From Clostridium_AM sp900759715 (lineage in GTDB: Bacteria > Bacillota > Clostridia > Clostridiales > Clostridiaceae): a stretch of 64,000 nucleotides of DNA. The notes under the pieces were generated by a model. That model ran no database searches. It was not told where the DNA came from and was given only the letters and a program-made list of their open reading frames with translations. Positions 24,813-32,916 of the stretch are shown here, in pieces. Every line of letters begins with the position of its first letter. The stretch's first letter is position 1. Position numbers and translations under genes: made by a program. The stretch lies in contig CAAEXF010000019.1 of the NCBI GenBank assembly GCA_900759715.1, positions 51,349 to 115,348 on the forward strand. Reading direction: 5' to 3'.

Positions 24813-25874
24813 ATGAAGCTAGAGATTATAAATAGATTAGAAGGAAATGAAGTATTAGGTAAAAATATATTCACTAATGATGGAAGAGTGTTATTAAGAG
24901 CAGGTACAGTGCTAAATAATAGTTACATTAATAAGATGAGAGAACTGGGAATATTCTATGTATATGTAGAAGATAAAAGGTTAGAGGATGTTGAAGTAGA
25001 AGATGAAAATGTCAGCAGATTAAAGCAGACAACTATGGAATGTATGTCAAGGATGATGAAGAATATAACTGCTGTTTCTGATAAGAAGATAATGTCAGAT
25101 TATCAGAAAATTGTTGATGAACTTATAGATTATATAGCTACAAGTGCAGATATAAATAAAAGTTTATACGATATCCAAACAAATAGTAATAAGACCTATG
25201 TACATAGTATAGATGTTTGTGTCATGGCAACTTTTATAGGACATGCTATGAAGATGGATTCCTATTCAGTGAAAGAGTTAGGACTAGCTGCTGTTATGCA
25301 TGATATAGGTAAAGCTCAGCTTCCTAAAAGTTTATTAGAAAAAGAAGGTAACTTAACAAAAGAAGAATTAAATGAATTTAAGGAACACCCTTATATAGGA
25401 GCTAATATTTTGAAAAAAAATATAAGAATTCCTGGGACAGTAGTTAGAGCAGTTCTACAACATCATGAGAGGATGGATGGTAAAGGGTATCCCTATGGTT
25501 TAGAAGGGAAGAGTATATCAAAATATGCTCGTATAATTACCATAAGTGATGTGTATGATACTATAGCAAATAGTAGAGATTATAAAAAAACTTTTAGTCC
25601 AAACGATGCCTATGAATTAATATTAGCAGGAAGTGGTACAATTTTTGATGAAGAAATAGTCAAGGTATTTAGAAAATCCTTTTCAGTTTATCCTCTAGGC
25701 TGCTGTGTTAAGTTATCAAATGATGTTGAAGGATATGTAGTAAGGCAGAATGAAAATTTCCCTGACAGGCCTGTAATAAGAGTTATACATGACGCTGAAA
25801 CAAGAAATGATATAGAACCTTATGAAATCGACTTGGTAGAAAGCATAAATTTAGTAGTAAAAAGTGTAGTTTAG
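24813..25874 (+). CDS. HD-GYP domain protein, probable c-di-GMP phosphodiesterase
   Basis: In this 353-residue protein the HD-GYP domain (about 120-320) carries the metal ligands HSIDVC, VMHDIGKAQLPKSLL and HHERMDGKGYP, all intact, so hydrolysis of cyclic di-GMP to pGpG/GMP is likely. The N-terminal 60 residues (IINRLEGNEVLGKNIFTNDG, LRAGTVLNNSYINKM) are the short conserved domain that precedes many clostridial HD-GYP proteins; no sensor or receiver is visible. CGAGGTGAA precedes the ATG. With the EAL protein at 30.2 kb and the PilZ protein at 59.2 kb, this makes three c-di-GMP-related genes around the flagellar genes. The upstream 250 bases are AT-rich, with TATAAT at 24758-24763 but no good -35. 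Confidence 0.92.
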   Translation: MKLEIINRLEGNEVLGKNIFTNDGRVLLRAGTVLNNSYINKMRELGIFYVYVEDKRLEDVEVEDENVSRLKQTTMECMSRMMKNITAVSDKKIMSDYQKIVDELIDYIATSADINKSLYDIQTNSNKTYVHSIDVCVMATFIGHAMKMDSYSVKELGLAAVMHDIGKAQLPKSLLEKEGNLTKEELNEFKEHPYIGANILKKNIRIPGTVVRAVLQHHERMDGKGYPYGLEGKSISKYARIITISDVYDTIANSRDYKKTFSPNDAYELILAGSGTIFDEEIVKVFRKSFSVYPLGCCVKLSNDVEGYVVRQNENFPDRPVIRVIHDAETRNDIEPYEIDLVESINLVVKSVV

Positions 25875-25948
25875 ATAGATTCTAATCCTTTACAAAGGTA
25901 ATATATTGAAGTATAATTTTTATGTAGAAATAAATAGAGCCTTTGTAT

Positions 25949-26031
25949 TTGCTAGGTGTGCCGTTTGGCTGAGAGGGCGTTTGCCTAAACCTTGGAACCT
26001 GATGTAGTTAACACTACCGGAGGGAAGCAAT
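25949..26031 (+). promoter_or_regulatory. TPP riboswitch (THI box) of thiC
   Basis: The core elements are present in order: CTGAGAGGG, then CCTTGGAACCTGATGTAGTT, then AACACTACCGGAGGGAAGC. These are the conserved TPP aptamer strands, and thiC lies downstream. A strong terminator between aptamer and gene indicates control by transcription termination when thiamine pyrophosphate binds. Confidence 0.95.
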
Positions 26032-26062
26032 AGTGTAAATTAGTACATTCTTTGGATTTTAC

Positions 26063-26099
26063 ATGAAAGCTTATCTTTTGGTAAGCTTTCATTTTTTTA
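26063..26099 (+). terminator. Riboswitch-controlled terminator before thiC
   Basis: ATGAAAGCTTA (26063-26073) pairs with TAAGCTTTCAT (26082-26092), followed by TTTTTTT. It is the expression platform of the TPP riboswitch. Confidence 0.9.
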
Positions 26100-26187
26100 T
26101 TAGAAATATATTTAAGTTAAAAAGCCAGCATTGCATATGGGGATATTTATGAACTACTAAAATTATATAAAAAGGAGACTGAAGATT

Positions 26188-27501
26188 ATGAACTATACAA
26201 CACAGATGGATGCTGCTAGAAAGGGCATCATCACCAATGAGATGAAAGTAGTTGCAGAAAAGGAACATATGGATGTTGAACAATTAAGAGAGCTTATAGC
26301 TGAAGGAAAAGTTGTCATACCTGCTAATAAAAATCATAAAGCATTGAGTCCTGAAGGGGTAGGACAAGGTCTAAGAACAAAAATAAATGTTAATTTGGGG
26401 ATCTCAAAGGATTGCTGCAATATAGATGCAGAAGTTGAGAAGGTACAGAAGGCCATAGAAATGAAAGCTGAAGCTATAATGGATTTAAGCTCCTTTGGAA
26501 AAACTGAAGAGTTTAGAAGAAAAGTAGTAGGAATAAGTCCGGCAATGCTAGGCACAGTTCCAATGTATGATGCAGTAGGCTTTTATGATAAAGAACTAAG
26601 TGATATAACTTCAGAAGAATTTTTAAGAGTAATTGAAAAGCATGCTAAAGATGGAGTTGACTTCATGACTATTCATGCTGGTATAAACAGAGAAACTGCT
26701 CAGGTTTTTAAAAGAAACAAAAGAGTTATGAATATAGTTTCTAGAGGAGGGTCACTTTTATACGCATGGATGGAACTTAATAACAAAGAAAATCCATTCT
26801 ATCAATATTTCGATAAGGTTCTAGATATATGTGCAGAATATGATGTAACTATAAGCCTTGGAGATGCTTGCAGGCCAGGATGCCTTGCGGATGCTACAGA
26901 TGCCAGCCAGATTAAAGAGCTTATGATTTTAGGTGAGTTAACAAAAAGAGCCTGGGAGAAAAATGTACAGGTTATGATAGAAGGACCTGGACACATGGCT
27001 TTAAACGAAATAGCCTCCAATATGATTTTAGAGAAGAAGCTGTGCCATGGAGCTCCATTCTATGTTTTAGGACCTTTAGTTACTGATATTGCTCCAGGTT
27101 ATGACCATATAACAAGTGCTATAGGAGGAGCTATTGCAGCAGCAAATGGTGCAGATTTCCTATGTTATGTTACTCCAGCAGAGCACTTAAGACTTCCTAA
27201 TTTAGAAGATATGAAAGAAGGGATTATTGCAAGTAAAATAGCTGCACACGCTGCAGATATAGCAAAAGGAGTTAAAGGTGCTGAAGAGTGGGATTTAGCT
27301 ATGGCAAGAGCAAGACAGAAGCTAGATTGGGAATCAATGTTTGAACTTTCTATAGATCCAGAAAAAGCAAGAAGGTATAGAAGAGAATCTACGCCAGAAC
27401 ATAGTGACAGCTGTACTATGTGTGGAAAGATGTGCTCCGTGAGAAATATGAATAGAGTTATGGAAGGCAAAAATGTAAACATATTAAGGGAAGAGGACTA
27501 A
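26188..27501 (+). CDS. thiC: Phosphomethylpyrimidine synthase ThiC
   Basis: This 437-residue radical-SAM enzyme turns aminoimidazole ribotide into HMP-phosphate, the pyrimidine half of thiamine. Recognisable parts are GVGQGLRTKINVNLGISKDC, the central DFMTIHAGINRETAQ, SLGDACRPGCLADATDA, MIEGPGHMALNEI, and the C-terminal [4Fe-4S] cysteines CTMCGKMC (C-x2-C-x3-C). It is the shorter type without the plant/proteobacterial N-terminal extension. AAAGGAGA precedes the ATG. Expression is governed by the TPP riboswitch upstream. No other thiamine gene follows, and a convergent gene begins at its terminator. Confidence 0.97.
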   Translation: MNYTTQMDAARKGIITNEMKVVAEKEHMDVEQLRELIAEGKVVIPANKNHKALSPEGVGQGLRTKINVNLGISKDCCNIDAEVEKVQKAIEMKAEAIMDLSSFGKTEEFRRKVVGISPAMLGTVPMYDAVGFYDKELSDITSEEFLRVIEKHAKDGVDFMTIHAGINRETAQVFKRNKRVMNIVSRGGSLLYAWMELNNKENPFYQYFDKVLDICAEYDVTISLGDACRPGCLADATDASQIKELMILGELTKRAWEKNVQVMIEGPGHMALNEIASNMILEKKLCHGAPFYVLGPLVTDIAPGYDHITSAIGGAIAAANGADFLCYVTPAEHLRLPNLEDMKEGIIASKIAAHAADIAKGVKGAEEWDLAMARARQKLDWESMFELSIDPEKARRYRRESTPEHSDSCTMCGKMCSVRNMNRVMEGKNVNILREED

Positions 27502-27505
27502 AATA

Positions 27506-27545
27506 TAGATGCCTCAATTACTTTCTAAGTAGTTGAGGCATCTTT
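27506..27545. terminator. Bidirectional terminator between thiC and the convergent lipoprotein gene
   Basis: GATGCCTCAATTACTT pairs with AAGTAGTTGAGGCATC around a TCT loop. A T run follows on the plus strand, and A-rich sequence before it serves the other strand. The stop codon of the minus-strand gene lies within the stem. Confidence 0.85.
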
Positions 27546-28135
27546 CCTGTTAAGGCATATATGAAATCTTCATTTGGTTTTATGATCCATTTGCTATTTT
27601 GCTCATATAAGGTTAGCTTAGCTGTATTAGTAGTTTTAGGACAACCTTCACTATTTAAGGTTTTAGTTATATACTCTACTGCGGCCTTTACAGCTTTACT
27701 TTTAATTTTTTGCTTTTCACTTTCATTAGCACTACTATATTCAGGAATTATAGGCGTTATTATATTTGACATTACATCGTTATAAATATTTAGAAGGTCA
27801 GGTGAAGTAATTTCCACTTCAACAACTGCATTATTGGAATTAGCTTGTGAAGATAATATTTTATAACTTACTTTTGAAACAGCAGTTTTAACTAACTTTT
27901 CTTCAAAGGAGTTTTTAAATTTTAAATCCGTATTATATTCCTTATTACTCTTATCTAAATAATTAGATGCTTTATCAAAATCACCAGCTTTAATAGAGTT
28001 AAAAAAGCTTGATACTGTTTCTCCTGCTTTAGGGGATAAATTCGAAGATTTATTTGAATTAAGTCCACAAGACATTAGAAATAAGGATAATACAAAACAT
28101 AGCAATGTACTCAAAAGTTTTTTATATGTCCTCAT
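27518..28135 (-). CDS. Putative exported lipoprotein
   Basis: This 205-residue protein has a signal peptide ending in a lipobox (LLCFVLSLFLMSC, Cys23), so it is probably anchored to the outer face of the membrane. The mature part (AGETVSSFFNSIKAGDFDKA, SSQANSNNAVVEVEITSPDL, LTLYEQNSKWIIKPNEDF) looks like the NTF2/cystatin-like fold of clostridial DUF5105/DUF4878-type lipoproteins, whose role is unknown. GGGAGGG precedes the ATG on the minus strand. It is convergent with thiC and divergent from the superoxide dismutase gene, so it stands alone. Confidence 0.8.
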   Translation of the reverse strand: MRTYKKLLSTLLCFVLSLFLMSCGLNSNKSSNLSPKAGETVSSFFNSIKAGDFDKASNYLDKSNKEYNTDLKFKNSFEEKLVKTAVSKVSYKILSSQANSNNAVVEVEITSPDLLNIYNDVMSNIITPIIPEYSSANESEKQKIKSKAVKAAVEYITKTLNSEGCPKTTNTAKLTLYEQNSKWIIKPNEDFIYALTGKMPQLLRK

Positions 28136-28272
28136 GTAAGACCCTCCCCAAGCTCAGCAAATTGTTAATAATTAGTATACCATAAGAAGGAAATTAATTA
28201 CATAAGCTAGGTACATTTTTTCATGCAGCTGAATATAATTATTATGAATTAATATTACAGGGAGAAATATAA

Positions 28273-28944
28273 GTGTTTAAACTAACACCAAAAGAGTATG
28301 ATTTTTCATCTGTACAAGGTATAACATTAAAACAGCTTCAGCAACATTACAAACTATATGAAGGCTATGTATCAAAAATGAATGAAATATGGAATATACC
28401 AAATGATGCAAAGGAATTTAAGGACAGTAATGCTACTTATAGTAAAATGAGAAGCTTAAAACTAGGAGAAACCTTTGCCCTTAATGGCGTAAAATTGCAT
28501 CAACTTTATTTTCAGAATATGACAGGAGGATTTAATAATCCAACAGGAGAAATAATAAAGCTAATAAAAAGAGATTTTAATAGCTATGAAAACTTTCTTC
28601 AATACTTTAAAAATGTAGGGTTAGCAGTTAGAGGATGGGCAATACTTGCCATTGATCCTCTCGATAATAGGCTTCATGTTTTTGGTTCAGATGCTCACGA
28701 TGTCGGAGCAGTATGGAATTCATATCCTCTATTAATTATGGATGTTTATGAACATGCATATTTTATGGATTTTGGAACAGATAGAAGTAAGTATATTGAT
28801 ACATTTATAAAAAATATAAATTGGAGAATAGTTAATGGCCGTCTGCAAAAATACGATATGATTAAATCTGCAGTAGACAGCGTGAGACATGTAGAAAATC
28901 CATCCATATATCCAATGTGGACTATTAAGGATGATGAAGATTAA
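28273..28944 (+). CDS. Fe/Mn superoxide dismutase family protein
   Basis: This 223-residue protein keeps the four metal ligands expected of the family: His25 (QLQQHYKLYEGYV), His76 (LHQLYFQNMTGG), Asp157 and His161 (MDVYEHAYFMDFG). It should convert superoxide to peroxide and oxygen. The N-terminus is longer and less canonical than in standard SodA/SodB, as in several clostridial versions. The GTG start follows AGGGAG by about 9 bases. The next gene begins three bases after its stop, so the two probably form an operon. Metal preference cannot be decided by eye. Confidence 0.88.
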   Translation: MFKLTPKEYDFSSVQGITLKQLQQHYKLYEGYVSKMNEIWNIPNDAKEFKDSNATYSKMRSLKLGETFALNGVKLHQLYFQNMTGGFNNPTGEIIKLIKRDFNSYENFLQYFKNVGLAVRGWAILAIDPLDNRLHVFGSDAHDVGAVWNSYPLLIMDVYEHAYFMDFGTDRSKYIDTFIKNINWRIVNGRLQKYDMIKSAVDSVRHVENPSIYPMWTIKDDED

Positions 28945-28946
28945 AA

Positions 28947-29312
28947 ATGTCTATGAGTGATAAACTAAAGCTCATAAAAATATCTCTTAAAGAAAATGCA
29001 GATATAGCTGTTAAAAAATCTCAAGATTTAATTGAGTATTCAGATTTATCGCTGTCTATGGCATCATGCGATAAAGCCATAAATGAAATATGTATGGAAA
29101 TAGGTAAAAAAATATATAAAATGCATAAGAGCGGTGAGGATAACCCTAAAAAAATAATAGAGCACTGTGAAGAAATTAAAAAGTTAGAAAAAGAAAAGGA
29201 AAAAATTAAAAAGAAGATTCTTAAGTTAAAGGATAAAAAGGAATGTAGAATCTGTGGTACTCTAATAGATAAAAAGGCTCATTTTTGTGATAAATGTGGA
29301 AGTAAGCAGTAA
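28947..29312 (+). CDS. Coiled-coil protein with C-terminal zinc ribbon
   Basis: This 121-residue protein is mostly helical and highly charged, with a lysine/glutamate coiled coil at about residues 60-95 (EHCEEIKKLEKEKEKIKKKI). It ends in a zinc ribbon with two CxxC knuckles (CRICGTLIDKKAHFCDKCGS). Proteins of this plan are common in clostridia without a defined function. There is no separate ribosome site; it starts just after the dismutase stop and is probably translated by coupling (ATG 28947 or 28953). A repeat element begins directly downstream. Confidence 0.72.
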   Translation: MSMSDKLKLIKISLKENADIAVKKSQDLIEYSDLSLSMASCDKAINEICMEIGKKIYKMHKSGEDNPKKIIEHCEEIKKLEKEKEKIKKKILKLKDKKECRICGTLIDKKAHFCDKCGSKQ

Positions 29313-29315
29313 AAT

Positions 29316-29549
29316 AAAAATTTTGCGGAGCAAAATTTTTAAGAGGACAGAGGACAATTGACAGAGGACAATGAGGGAGGATTTTTCGACCTTACATTAC
29401 GAAAAATCTTTAATTTATAAATCGATGTTTCACATTAGTGAAACGAGTCTTAAAAAATAAATTAGTTTTCTGACGTAAGGAAGAAAACTTGCCTTCACTG
29501 TCCTCTGTCCTTTGTCAATTGTCCTCTTAAAAATGCTTCGCATTTTTCT
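29316..29549 (+). repeat. Palindromic intergenic repeat, copy A
   Basis: The core (29342-29527) has long inverted termini, AGAGGACAGAGGACAATTGA on the left and its near reverse complement ending GTCAATTGTCCTCT on the right, enclosing GATTTTTCG, GAAAAATC and GTTTCACATTAGTGAAAC blocks. Outside are small hairpins: AAAATTTTGC-GGA-GCAAAATTTT at the left and AAAATGC-TTC-GCATTTTT at the right. It has no coding capacity. The same element recurs at 52947-53190 and 60650-60884, with reduced copies at 1730 and 50472. Confidence 0.88.
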
Positions 29550-29564
29550 TATTAGTCGTTTAAG

Positions 29565-29607
29565 CCCTCCTAATTTGGACATAATTATAGAAAACAGATT
29601 AGGAGGG
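29565..29607 (+). promoter_or_regulatory. Hairpin sequestering the ssb ribosome site
   Basis: CCCTCCTAAT (29565-29574) is the perfect complement of ATTAGGAGGG (29598-29607), which contains the ribosome site of ssb eight bases before its TTG start. Folding would hide the site. Confidence 0.55.
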
Positions 29608-29614
29608 AAAGATT

Positions 29615-29950
29615 TTGAATAAAGTAGTACTTATAGGAAGACTTACTAAGGATGCTGACTTTATGCAGCTTGATGATGGTACAAGAGGTGTAGTTAAATT
29701 TATACTTGCGGTAAATAGAAACTTTTCAAATAAAGATGGAGAAAAAGATGCAGACTTTATTTCTGTTGTTTATTGGAGTAATCATGCAGAAAAAATCAGT
29801 CCTTATCTTACTAAGGGAAAACTTATAGGGGTAAGTGGAAAGATAATTACAAGAAGTTATACTGAAGAAAGTGGAAATAAAAAATATATTACCCAAGTTG
29901 AAGCCGATGGCATTCAATTCTTAGATAGCAAAAAAGAAAGCGCAGTTTAG
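29615..29950 (+). CDS. ssb: Short single-stranded DNA-binding protein
   Basis: This 111-residue OB-fold protein is recognisable from MNKVVLIGRLTKDADFM, VVKFILAVNRNFSNKDGEKD, DFISVVYWSNHAEKISPYLT and LIGVSGKIITRSYTEESGNK. It binds single-stranded DNA. It lacks the flexible linker and acidic DDDIPF-type tip that house-keeping SSB uses to recruit partners, ending instead in LDSKKESAV, so it is probably an accessory paralogue. The TTG start follows AGGAGGG, which can be paired by an upstream CCCTCC. It lies between two repeat elements and is transcribed alone. Confidence 0.9.
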   Translation: MNKVVLIGRLTKDADFMQLDDGTRGVVKFILAVNRNFSNKDGEKDADFISVVYWSNHAEKISPYLTKGKLIGVSGKIITRSYTEESGNKKYITQVEADGIQFLDSKKESAV

Positions 29951-29977
29951 TAGGGATAGTGTGTCTAGAATTTTATA

Positions 29978-30246
29978 AATGTAGGGAAACTAACTAGAAA
30001 GTTAACTTATGCAGAGGGATATGTTTCCAAAGCTGAAGTAGATTTAAAAACTTTGTGCCAGTCTTAGTGAAGGGTTTTAAGAGAACCTTAGAACTTTAGA
30101 GTTGTTTGAGCATAGCGAGTTCTCGAAAGTTCTTAGGTTATCTTGAAACACAAGCTTTAGATTGGCTAAAAGTTTTTAACGTGCTGAAGCTTGGAAACAT
30201 AGCCCGGCGTATAAGTTAACTTTCGGCCTAGCGCCCCTACATTAGA
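29978..30246. repeat. Long imperfect palindrome overlapping the end of the EAL gene
   Basis: Nested arms pair across about 269 bases: AATGTAGGG with CCCCTACATT, GAAAGTTAACTTAT (29997-30010) with ATAAGTTAACTTTC (30211-30224), ATGTTTCCAA (30021-30030) with TTGGAAACAT (30191-30200), and AACCTTAGAACTTT (30084-30097) with AAAGTTCTTAGGTT (30126-30139, one mismatch). It has no reading frame. The outer right arm includes the last codons and stop of the minus-strand EAL gene. It is probably a mobile palindromic element of a different family from copies A-E. Confidence 0.8.
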
Positions 30247-31937
30247 AAGTTAGCCTCAAAATCGGGAGCGGAAAAAGGTTTCCCAAAATAATATCCCTGA
30301 ACTTCATCACAGTTAATGCTTTTTAAAAATTCCAATTGGTTCTCAGTCTCCACACCTTCACATATTATATTCAAATCTATGTCGTGAGATAAAATAGCAA
30401 CGGATTTCATTATTGCTTTTTTCTTTTGATCATATTCGATATTATCTATAAAGCTTTTATCAATTTTAATCGTGTTTAGTGGCAGCTCCTTTAAGTAGCT
30501 TAGAGATGAGTAGCCGGTACCGAAATCATCTAAAGCTATCTTAACGTTAATGTCTTTAAGCTTATTAAGAAGTATTAGAATATTATTTATGTCTTTAATT
30601 GCTGTACTTTCAGTTATCTCTAGCTCTAAGTATTTAGGGTTGAATTCTGTTTCAGTTAAAACGCTAGAAACTATATCAATAAAATTTTTGTTTTCAAGCT
30701 GCTTTTCAGATATATTTACAGAAATTTTTAAGGGATAACTGTATTTAGCTTGCCAGAATTTTGTTTGTCTACAGGCTTGTCTCAAGACAAACTCACCTAG
30801 CGGCAAAATAAGTCCGATATCCTCTGCAATTGGAATAAATTCCGATGGCATAATTTTGGTTCCATCTGGTTTAATCCATCTAAGAAGAGCTTCCATCCCT
30901 ATTAGTTTTCCTGTTTTTATATTAACTTGAGGTTGATAATAAACTTGAAATTCATTATTTATAAGAGCAAGTCTTAAGTTATTTTCGAATTTTGCCTTTT
31001 CTAAAGCTTTTAAAGATATATTGTGACTATATATTATGTAAGTACTTTTAGCAAAATTTTTAGCAAAATACATAGCGTTGCTCGAAAACCTTAGAAGTTC
31101 AGAGGGAAGAGTGGAGTGCTTTGGGAAAATGCTTACTCCAATTGTTGTGGTTATATCTAACTGATTATCATTTATTTGAAATGTATTGCTGGTTAAAGTC
31201 TTTTGGACTAAGTTGACAAAATGTTCTATAATCTCTTTCTTATCTACACCTTTAAGAAGGAAAACAAATTCATCACCAGACTGTCTGTATACGGAACAGT
31301 TATCTCCACAAAAGTTTTGAAGTAATTTTGATATTTTTTCTAGATATTTATCACCTATATCATGACCTAAAGTATTATTTATAGTTTTAAAATCATCAAT
31401 GTTCATACAAATTACAGAAAATACAATATCATCGTTGCACAGTTTTTCCAAGTCACTTTGCAGCATATTTGAATTTGGAAGTTTTGTAAGATTGTCATAA
31501 TAAGCTATGCTGTAGAGTTTATTTTCCCAGGTCTTTCTATGTGTGATATCTGTGATAGAGCCTAACATTTTAGTAATTTTACCATATTTATTGTAGAAAA
31601 ACTTTGCTTCAATATAAGACCAGATGTAATTTCCGTCATATCTTGTCAGTCTGCATTCAAAGTTGAATATGTCAATTTTGTCTTTTATATTATTATTTAT
31701 AGTTTTAAAAAATTCTTTGACATCATCTTTATGGATTAATTGGGTTAGAGAACTGCATATATTATTTTCGCTGTAGCCAAGCAATTCAAAACATTTTCGG
31801 GAAGAATAAATTTTGCTGCTTAAAATATCCCATTTCCATAGGCCGTATTTTGATGCGCACAATATAGTGTCATATTCTTCTAAATCAAAACTAGCAGTTT
31901 TTTCAATACTTAATATTTCCTTAATTCTAAGTTCCAT
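30237..31937 (-). CDS. PAS-GGDEF-EAL c-di-GMP signalling protein
   Basis: This 566-residue cytosolic protein has no membrane segment. A PAS domain (about 25-135, YGLWKWDILSSKIYSSRKCF, GSITDITHRK) is followed by a GGDEF domain (about 140-300) whose active site reads RQSGDEF. Then comes an EAL domain (about 310-560) with GMEALLRW, the ITES segment, DDFGTGYSSLSYLKE, CEGVET and QGYYFGKPF intact. Hydrolysis of c-di-GMP is therefore likely; synthesis by the SGDEF site is less certain and it may act as a GTP sensor. AAGGAG precedes the ATG. Low c-di-GMP generally favours swimming, which fits its position before the flagellar genes. Its last codons lie in a palindromic repeat. Confidence 0.93.
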   Translation of the reverse strand: MELRIKEILSIEKTASFDLEEYDTILCASKYGLWKWDILSSKIYSSRKCFELLGYSENNICSSLTQLIHKDDVKEFFKTINNNIKDKIDIFNFECRLTRYDGNYIWSYIEAKFFYNKYGKITKMLGSITDITHRKTWENKLYSIAYYDNLTKLPNSNMLQSDLEKLCNDDIVFSVICMNIDDFKTINNTLGHDIGDKYLEKISKLLQNFCGDNCSVYRQSGDEFVFLLKGVDKKEIIEHFVNLVQKTLTSNTFQINDNQLDITTTIGVSIFPKHSTLPSELLRFSSNAMYFAKNFAKSTYIIYSHNISLKALEKAKFENNLRLALINNEFQVYYQPQVNIKTGKLIGMEALLRWIKPDGTKIMPSEFIPIAEDIGLILPLGEFVLRQACRQTKFWQAKYSYPLKISVNISEKQLENKNFIDIVSSVLTETEFNPKYLELEITESTAIKDINNILILLNKLKDINVKIALDDFGTGYSSLSYLKELPLNTIKIDKSFIDNIEYDQKKKAIMKSVAILSHDIDLNIICEGVETENQLEFLKSINCDEVQGYYFGKPFSAPDFEANFLM

Positions 31938-32080
31938 ATGAGAAATCTCCTTATTAGATAGAGTGAAACTGAGGACATATTGGCTGTTATAATCTATTAT
32001 AATACATTTACTGTTCTATAATAAATATAATTTTGTAAAATTGTAAAAATTTATAAAATTACAAATAGTTTTAAATTTAG

Positions 32081-32107
32081 TAAATACTATATTAAAAACT
32101 ATGATAA
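32081..32107 (+). promoter_or_regulatory. Possible sigma-28 promoter
   Basis: TAAA (32081-32084), 15 bases, then TATGATAA (32100-32107) differs from the two flagellin promoters of this window at one position. It faces the small gene at 32251. In such AT-rich DNA a chance match is possible. Confidence 0.35.
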
Positions 32108-32162
32108 TAGATTATTTAATTATTATATATTCCGTAGTTTTTACATTTTTTTCTCTATACAA

Positions 32163-32192
32163 TTGACATTAAAGAAACTGCACTGATAAAAT
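32163..32192 (+). promoter_or_regulatory. Sigma-A type promoter of the small gene at 32251
   Basis: TTGACA (32163-32168), an 18-base spacer and TAAAAT (32187-32192) with TG just upstream of the -10 form a good vegetative promoter 59 bases before the TTG start. Confidence 0.6.
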
Positions 32193-32250
32193 AGAAATAT
32201 ATAGCATGGTTTGAAAACTATAGTAATCATCGAAAAGGTGGGAATTTAAT

Positions 32251-32589
32251 TTGAGTAATGAAGAAAAATTATTAATAAGCCAAGAATGTATAGATAAAAT
32301 CAAATCTGGGTTAAATACGATAAAAGTTGTTACTAAAGATAAAAATATAAAAAAAGAAGCAGAGGATTTATTAAGTCTATTAGAAGTTGAGACAGCTGTA
32401 AATGAACTATCTCTTGAGGAAAGAATTCTTAAAAAAATGAAAGAAACAAAAAGTGTAGATCCAGATATGAATGCTAATTTATATATATTACATCGTAAAT
32501 TAGTAAATAAACAAATAACTGAACTACAGGCGCTGCAGATGTTTGAGATGTATATTAAAGATGAAGGAAATGGTCTTAGATTTTATTAA
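32251..32589 (+). CDS. Hypothetical protein
   Basis: I do not recognise this 112-residue protein. It is cytosolic, charged and predicted helical (SQECIDKIKSGLNTIKVVTK, EAEDLLSLLEVETAVNELSL, LYILHRKLVNKQITELQALQ) with no metal or nucleotide motif. The TTG start follows AAGGTGGG. It has its own promoter region between the divergent EAL gene and the surface protein genes. Its size and helical make-up would suit a small regulator or adaptor, but there is no direct evidence. Confidence 0.62.
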   Translation: MSNEEKLLISQECIDKIKSGLNTIKVVTKDKNIKKEAEDLLSLLEVETAVNELSLEERILKKMKETKSVDPDMNANLYILHRKLVNKQITELQALQMFEMYIKDEGNGLRFY

Positions 32590-32916
32590 GAATAATATTA
32601 GTTTTCGAGAGGCTGTTAAAATAACCTGTTTACATATGGTTACTTTGACGGCTTTAATTATAATGCGGTAAAAATATTTGGATAATATAACTGTTAAAAG
32701 ATTAATTTTCATGTAATATTATATAAATATTACATGAAAATGGACGATAATAATAAAAAAGTGAATTATGGATGATATAGCTCTACTTAGCAAAGGTTAC
32801 AGCAGCAGAATTATATATAGGTTTAAGTTCTGGAAGATATCTTATTGGGAGTTAAAGCCTTACAGCATTATAATAGTGATTTTATAATTAACGGAAAAAG
32901 GAGTGGTTTGCCTTAC
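32590..32916. other. Intergenic region before the surface protein genes
   Basis: These 327 bases contain a perfect 16-bp inverted repeat at 32705-32741 and otherwise AT-rich DNA. A short frame from 32769 (MDDIALLSKGYSSRIIYRFK) has no ribosome site and is probably chance. No clear sigma-A promoter was found. Confidence 0.4.
32705..32741. repeat. Perfect 16-bp inverted repeat
   Basis: ATTTTCATGTAATATT (32705-32720) and AATATTACATGAAAAT (32726-32741) are exact complements around ATATA. There is no T run after it on the plus strand, so a protein-binding site or mobile-element footprint is as likely as a terminator. Confidence 0.6.

Noticed and set aside
32769..32888. Short frame MDDIALLSKGYSSRIIYRFK before the CWB2 gene
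   Set aside because: No ribosome site, no family match, and composition typical of chance frames in AT-rich DNA.
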